Origin: an uncultured Ruminococcus sp.
GTDB lineage: Bacteria > Bacillota > Clostridia > Oscillospirales > Ruminococcaceae
DNA: 17,864 nucleotides
Assembly (NCBI GenBank): GCA_947178195.1
Contig: CAMWXM010000026.1
Coordinates: forward strand, 1-17,864
Reading direction: 5' to 3'
Part shown: piece after piece, positions 14,130 through 17,864 of the stretch
How positions within the stretch are numbered: position 1 is the stretch's first letter
Layout of the letters: each line of letters starts with the position of its first letter
Program-made: the position numbers and the translations under genes
Notes under the pieces: generated by a model
Seen by the model: only the letters and a program-made list of their open reading frames with translations
The model's database searches: none
Told to the model about the DNA's origin: nothing

Positions 14130-15036
14130 CGGTGTAAGATATCTGACCAAGCAGGGAATAGAAAATATATGGAAAAACAGAATGATGGCGTTTGCTTCAT
14201 TTTGCGTTCTGCTTGTTTCACTTTTGCTTGTGGGATTTTCAGTGCTTTTGTTTATGAATCTTAATTCTATAATCGGCGGTATTGAAAACAAAAACGAGGT
14301 CATTGTTTTCCTTGACCTTAATATAACAGAGACCGAGACGGAAACTGTTCAGTCAAAGCTTGAACAGATAGACAATATAGGCGATATTTCCTTTTATTCA
14401 AAGGAGGAAGCTCTTGATTCCCTTGAAGAAAGCATGGCAAATTATGCGCCGGTGCTCGACTCACTGGACGAAAATCCTTTACCCGATTCTTACAGGATAA
14501 GAATAAAGGATATTTCCCTTACTACGGAAACGGTAACTGCTATCGAGGGAATAAACAGCGCTGGCGCAAATTATATCATGTCTGTCCGTGCGCCTATTGA
14601 CTTTGTCAATATTTTATCTGAAATAAGGCAGATAATAACCTGGGTCGCAATAGCCATTATTATCGCTTTAGCTATCGTTTCTATGGTTATTATTTCCAAT
14701 ACCACAAAAGCCAGCGTATTTGCAAGAAGAAATGAGATAAGCATTATGAAATATGTTGGCGCAACAAATTCATTTATACGTATTCCGTTCTTTGTGGAAG
14801 GTATGGTGACCGGCTTTGTTTCGGGTTTGGTGGCGACTATCATAACCTGGGTATGCTATGACGCACTTGTTGACCTGCTGACAGGAGAGGCTAATCTTCT
14901 GAACGTAATAGGCGTGGGAAGCGTTATCCCGTTCGGGAATATTGCATTAAAGGTTATTGTAGTATATATTTTAGCCGGAGGATTTATCGGCGCTCTGGGA
15001 AGCGTTATAAGTACCAGAAAGCATCTTAACGTATAA
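14119..15036 (+). CDS. ftsX: Cell division protein FtsX (permease-like)
   Basis: This 305-residue membrane protein has four hydrophobic segments: about 22-46, then after a large extracellular loop (about 50-165) segments near 170-195, 220-245 and 270-295. The large loop is where FtsX contacts its hydrolase partner in known systems. The ATG at 14119 is used because TTGGAGGC (14104-14111) is its ribosome binding site; an in-frame TTG inside that site is rejected. The gene overlaps ftsE by 11 bases. The next gene, a secreted coiled-coil M23 peptidase, is the likely partner. Confidence 0.95.
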   Translation: MKLSGVRYLTKQGIENIWKNRMMAFASFCVLLVSLLLVGFSVLLFMNLNSIIGGIENKNEVIVFLDLNITETETETVQSKLEQIDNIGDISFYSKEEALDSLEESMANYAPVLDSLDENPLPDSYRIRIKDISLTTETVTAIEGINSAGANYIMSVRAPIDFVNILSEIRQIITWVAIAIIIALAIVSMVIISNTTKASVFARRNEISIMKYVGATNSFIRIPFFVEGMVTGFVSGLVATIITWVCYDALVDLLTGEANLLNVIGVGSVIPFGNIALKVIVVYILAGGFIGALGSVISTRKHLNV

Positions 15037-15082
15037 GTCGATGGCAATACGCAAGAATTTTTTGACGAATAACGGAGGTGGA

Positions 15083-15091
15083 ATGCCGTAA
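15083..15091 (+). other. Three-codon mini-ORF (ATG CCG TAA) on the strong ribosome binding site before the M23 gene
   Basis: GGAGGTG (15074-15080), the only strong Shine-Dalgarno before the M23 gene, lies about four bases before ATG-CCG-TAA at 15083-15091. The true M23 ATG is 27 bases after GGAGG with only a weak GCGG nearby. This could be a start-stop translational regulator or just chance. Confidence 0.35.
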
Positions 15092-15105
15092 AAAGCGGTA
15101 AAGCT

Positions 15106-16524
15106 ATGAAAAATTATAAAATAAGAATGTTTAAAATTGCAACAGCGCTTACATGCGTTCTTGTTGCGGCAGGAAGTGTTACATATGTGAATAATCAGGA
15201 CCGGAATACGGTTATGGCAAAAACTATTTCCGACCTTGAAGACGAAATGGCTGCAAACAACGCCGAAATAGCAGAGCTTGAAAAGGAAATAAGCAGCTAT
15301 GATAACGATATTGCAAATGCAAAATATAAGCAGACTATTTTACAGCAGAAGCTGAAGGTTCAGACGGCAAATCTTGATATTGTAGTTCAGAAAATCGACA
15401 GTATCAATAATAAAATAAAGGATACCAAGGACAAGGTCTCTCAGCTTAAAGTAGATATAGAGGATAAGCAGGACGATATTGATGTTGGTATGGAGCAGTT
15501 CAAGGAACGTCTCAGGGCAATGTATATTACAGGCAACGATAGCCTTGCGTCTGCTTTGGTGGGAGCTACTGATTTCTATGATATGCTTTCAAAAATGGAG
15601 CTTATATCTCAGGTCTCCAAGCACGACAGCGAGCTTATTGATTCTCTTATGACTCAGCTGGAACAGCTTGAAGAGGCAAAAATTCAGCTTGATATCGCTC
15701 AGAGCGATTTGAATAAGGAATTAAAGGAACAGAATAAATACAAGGATGAATTTACAGAGGCTATTGCTGAGATAAATGCCGATTATCAGGAATCTGAGGA
15801 ATTTATTGATCTTCAGCAGGCTAAGATAGATGCGGCTAAAAGCAATATAAATCAGTATGAAGCTGATAATAGGGCAATGGACAGCGAAATTGATAAGATT
15901 AACCAGATAGCTGCTGCTGCTGCATCAAGCAGCAGTTCAAGTAACAGTAATTCGAGTAGCAATTCGAGCAGCGGCAGTACAGGCGGCGGTAGCAGCAGCA
16001 ACGATTACAACAACGGCGATGATTATAATGAACCGGACGACCCTGATGACGGCAACGATTATAATGATCCGGACGAGCCTGATAATTCAGGCGGCGGATT
16101 CAGCGGTTCTATGACATGGCCTGTTTCGGGAGTTTATGCTGTTTCAAGTGAATATGGTTCAAGATGGGGTTCTTTCCATAATGGTATGGATATTTCGAAC
16201 GGAAATACTATGGGCGCAACCGTAGTGGCTGCTGAGAGCGGTACGGTAATACTTGCTATGACAGGCTGTTCACACAATTATGGTAAAGATTCCAGCTGCG
16301 GTTGTAACGGAGGCTTTGGCAACTATCTTATGATAGACCACGGAGACGGCGTAACTACATTGTATGGACATTGCTCCTCTGTAAATGTATCGGTAGGACA
16401 ATACGTATCCAGAGGCGAAGCAGTTGCTACAGCAGGTTCAACTGGCTGGTCGACAGGTGCTCACCTTCACTTTGAAGTAAGAGTAAACGGTTCTACTGTT
16501 GACCCGGCAAGCTATCTTTACTAA
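15106..16524 (+). CDS. Secreted coiled-coil murein hydrolase with M23 peptidase domain (FtsEX partner type)
   Basis: This 472-residue protein has a signal peptide (about 1-38), a long coiled coil (about 40-270) rich in Glu, Lys, Leu and Ile, and a low-complexity linker of Ala/Ser, then Gly, Asp, Asn and Pro repeats (about 270-330). A C-terminal M23 LytM-type domain (333-472) follows, with metal ligands His358 and Asp362 (His-Asn-Gly-Met-Asp) and the His-Leu-His pair at 453/455, plus His422. The domain carries a four-cysteine stretch (Cys388, 398, 400, 423). Gene order just after ftsX plus the coiled coil matches PcsB/CwlO/EnvC-type proteins that FtsEX activates to cleave peptidoglycan cross-links. 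No in-frame start fits the strong ribosome binding site better. A terminator follows the stop. Confidence 0.95.
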   Translation: MKNYKIRMFKIATALTCVLVAAGSVTYVNNQDRNTVMAKTISDLEDEMAANNAEIAELEKEISSYDNDIANAKYKQTILQQKLKVQTANLDIVVQKIDSINNKIKDTKDKVSQLKVDIEDKQDDIDVGMEQFKERLRAMYITGNDSLASALVGATDFYDMLSKMELISQVSKHDSELIDSLMTQLEQLEEAKIQLDIAQSDLNKELKEQNKYKDEFTEAIAEINADYQESEEFIDLQQAKIDAAKSNINQYEADNRAMDSEIDKINQIAAAAASSSSSSNSNSSSNSSSGSTGGGSSSNDYNNGDDYNEPDDPDDGNDYNDPDEPDNSGGGFSGSMTWPVSGVYAVSSEYGSRWGSFHNGMDISNGNTMGATVVAAESGTVILAMTGCSHNYGKDSSCGCNGGFGNYLMIDHGDGVTTLYGHCSSVNVSVGQYVSRGEAVATAGSTGWSTGAHLHFEVRVNGSTVDPASYLY

Positions 16525-16535
16525 TGACATTTTTT

Positions 16536-16563
16536 GGGGCAGAACTTAAATTCTGCTCCTTTT
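16536..16563 (+). terminator. Terminator after the M23 gene
   Basis: A 9-bp stem (one G-U pair) between 16536-16544 and 16551-16559 closes a 6-base loop, followed by TTTT. It lies 12 bases after the stop. Because the S41 protease gene follows only 60 bases later, its expression must come from read-through or an unseen weak promoter. Confidence 0.85.
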
Positions 16564-16625
16564 ATGTTTAAGTAGATATATTTAAATAAAATGTGTTTGA
16601 ATTAAATTGAGAAGGCGATAAAATA

Positions 16626-17780
16626 ATGAAAAAAGGCAAATTTATAGCTATAATAGCATATACAGCATCAATGTCATGCATTTTGACAGCTTTGGTTTTC
16701 TCTTTTGTAATAAGAAAATATGAAAAAAGCAACAAGGAGCTTGTAAATTATTATGAAGTAAAAAACTACATAGACGAATATTTTTATGAAGATGTGGACG
16801 ACGAAAAATTAATGGACGACGCTCTGAAGGGAATGGTTGACGGATTGGGGGATCCTTATGCTGAATATATGGTTCCGGTGGATTTTGATTCAGCAATTGA
16901 AAACACAAATGGTTCTCTTATCGGAATAGGAGTGACCGTAATGTATACTGAAAACGGCGAATTTGAAATAACGGAAATTTCTGATGATTCCCCAGCGGCT
17001 GAATCTGATGTGCAGCTTGGCGACCTTATTATCAAAGTTAATGGGGCAGATACTGAAAATATGGATATAAACGAATTGGTAAGCCTTATAAAGGGCAAGG
17101 AGGACACTGATGTTACCCTTACGCTGAAACGTGAAAATTCAGAATTAGAGCGTACCCTTAAAAGAAAAGTTATAGAATCAATTACAGTGGAATATGATAT
17201 GCTTGAAAATAAAGCAGCATATATAAAAATTAATTCTTTTAAGGAAGTGACTATGCAGCAATATGAGGACGCTCTTAATAAGGCTCTTTCTGAGGGGGCA
17301 GAAAGTTTGATTTTCGACCTGAGAAATAATGGTGGGGGACAGGTTTCGGTCTGTGAGGCATGTCTTGATCCGCTTTTGCCGGAAGGAGAGGTGGCTTCTG
17401 CTGAATTTAAGGACGGGCATACAGAAATAATATGCAGTTCGGATGCAAATGAACTTGATTTGCCGATGGTAGTTCTGGTAAATGAGAATACCGCAAGCGC
17501 TGCGGAGCTGTTTTCCTCTGCGCTCAGGGATTTTAATAAGGCAAAGCTTGTGGGAAAAAATACGTTTGGCAAGGGTATCATGCAAAATGTGATCGGACTT
17601 ACTAACGGCGGCGGACTCAGAATTACTGTGGCAAAATATAAAACTGCTAAATCGGAATGCTATCACGAAATAGGACTTGCTCCTGATTTTGAAGTGGAGC
17701 TTCCTGAAAATACTGATATAAGCGATCCTGATCCACAAAATGATCCCCAGCTTAAAAAGGCTTTGGAAATTTTGAAATAA
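16626..17780 (+). CDS. S41-family C-terminal processing protease
   Basis: This 384-residue protein has an N-terminal membrane anchor or uncleaved signal (about 7-29), a PDZ domain (about 92-170: Gly-Ile-Gly-Val, Asp-Ser-Pro-Ala-Ala, Gly-Asp-Leu-Ile), and an S41 serine protease domain. The catalytic dyad is visible: Ser291 in Asn-Thr-Ala-Ser-Ala-Ala-Glu and Lys316 in Phe-Gly-Lys-Gly-Ile, with the supporting Gln320. CtpA/CtpB-type proteases of this class trim or degrade envelope proteins, and B. subtilis also encodes ctpB near ftsEX. Its substrate here could be the M23 hydrolase or its partners, but that is inference. GAAGG lies 10 bases before the ATG. Confidence 0.95.
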   Translation: MKKGKFIAIIAYTASMSCILTALVFSFVIRKYEKSNKELVNYYEVKNYIDEYFYEDVDDEKLMDDALKGMVDGLGDPYAEYMVPVDFDSAIENTNGSLIGIGVTVMYTENGEFEITEISDDSPAAESDVQLGDLIIKVNGADTENMDINELVSLIKGKEDTDVTLTLKRENSELERTLKRKVIESITVEYDMLENKAAYIKINSFKEVTMQQYEDALNKALSEGAESLIFDLRNNGGGQVSVCEACLDPLLPEGEVASAEFKDGHTEIICSSDANELDLPMVVLVNENTASAAELFSSALRDFNKAKLVGKNTFGKGIMQNVIGLTNGGGLRITVAKYKTAKSECYHEIGLAPDFEVELPENTDISDPDPQNDPQLKKALEILK

Positions 17781-17822
17781 TTAAGGCAGCGCTACACAAT
17801 TTTTTGTGTAGCGCTGCCTTAA
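17781..17822 (+). terminator. Perfect 19-bp hairpin after the S41 protease gene
   Basis: The arms 17781-17799 and 17804-17822 are perfect complements around a TTTT loop, starting at the base after the stop. It lacks a strong U-run on the + strand (AATACTAAC follows), so termination may rely on the long stem, or it may act on - strand transcripts. The remaining 42 bases to the window end hold no gene. Confidence 0.65.
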
Positions 17823-17864
17823 ATACTAACAGAATGATTAAAATCAAGTTTTATTATATATAAC

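Noticed and set aside
16856..17581. A 241-codon antisense frame in the S41 protease gene
   Set aside because: The + strand protein has intact PDZ and S41 motifs; the antisense frame has no start signal and a Ser-rich artefact composition.

Overview
The window looks like chromosome of a low-GC Gram-positive anaerobe of the Clostridia, most likely a Ruminococcus-like member of the Oscillospiraceae. The reasons are strong AGGAGG-type ribosome binding sites, TTASCA/TATAAT-type promoters with 17-bp spacers, several TTG starts, a long choline-binding-type repeat amidase, a DUF1934-argS pair, and an ftsEX-M23-S41 peptidase cluster. The taxonomic call is inferred from gene content and protein style; no database search was done. 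No phage, IS element, CRISPR array, tRNA or rRNA was seen.

Left part (1-3135, + strand, AT-rich): the 3' end of a TPR-like protein gene, an overlapping small membrane-anchored unknown, and a terminator. Then comes a clear promoter with a hairpin leader driving a two-gene unit: a DUF1700/HAAS-type membrane protein and a DUF4097-type beta-repeat membrane protein. This pair usually travels with a PadR regulator, and none is present here.

Middle (3136-7501, - strand): a secreted N-acetylmuramoyl-L-alanine amidase with about 18 cell-wall-binding repeats has its own promoter. Upstream of it is the translation/secretion operon rpmG-secE-nusG-rplK-rplA, starting at a near-perfect promoter (7473-7501) and ending at a terminator (5041-5068). 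Both rplK and rplA are preceded by a leader sharing GTGGGAG and CGGTRTTACCAC blocks, a probable ribosomal-protein autoregulatory site. rplJ-rplL do not follow rplA, so the usual continuation is missing here.

Right part (7730-17822, + strand): divergent from rpmG is an envelope/translation cluster, ddl-murI-DUF1934-argS, making the D-Ala-D-Ala and D-Glu used in peptidoglycan plus arginyl-tRNA synthetase. It is followed by a PucR/CdaR-type regulator and then ftsE-ftsX, a secreted coiled-coil M23 hydrolase and an S41 C-terminal processing protease. In related systems FtsEX gates a coiled-coil murein hydrolase, and the protease can process envelope proteins, so this block is best read as a division or elongation hydrolase module.

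Most of the window is core genome. The features most worth a second look are the duplicated rplK/rplA leaders, the HAAS/DUF4097 unit without PadR, the MurI Cys-Gly-Thr variant, the 3-base-pair-codon mini-ORF sitting on the ribosome binding site before the M23 gene, the partial tandem repeat in the ddl leader, and several unexplained hairpins. I found no convincing wholly new system.
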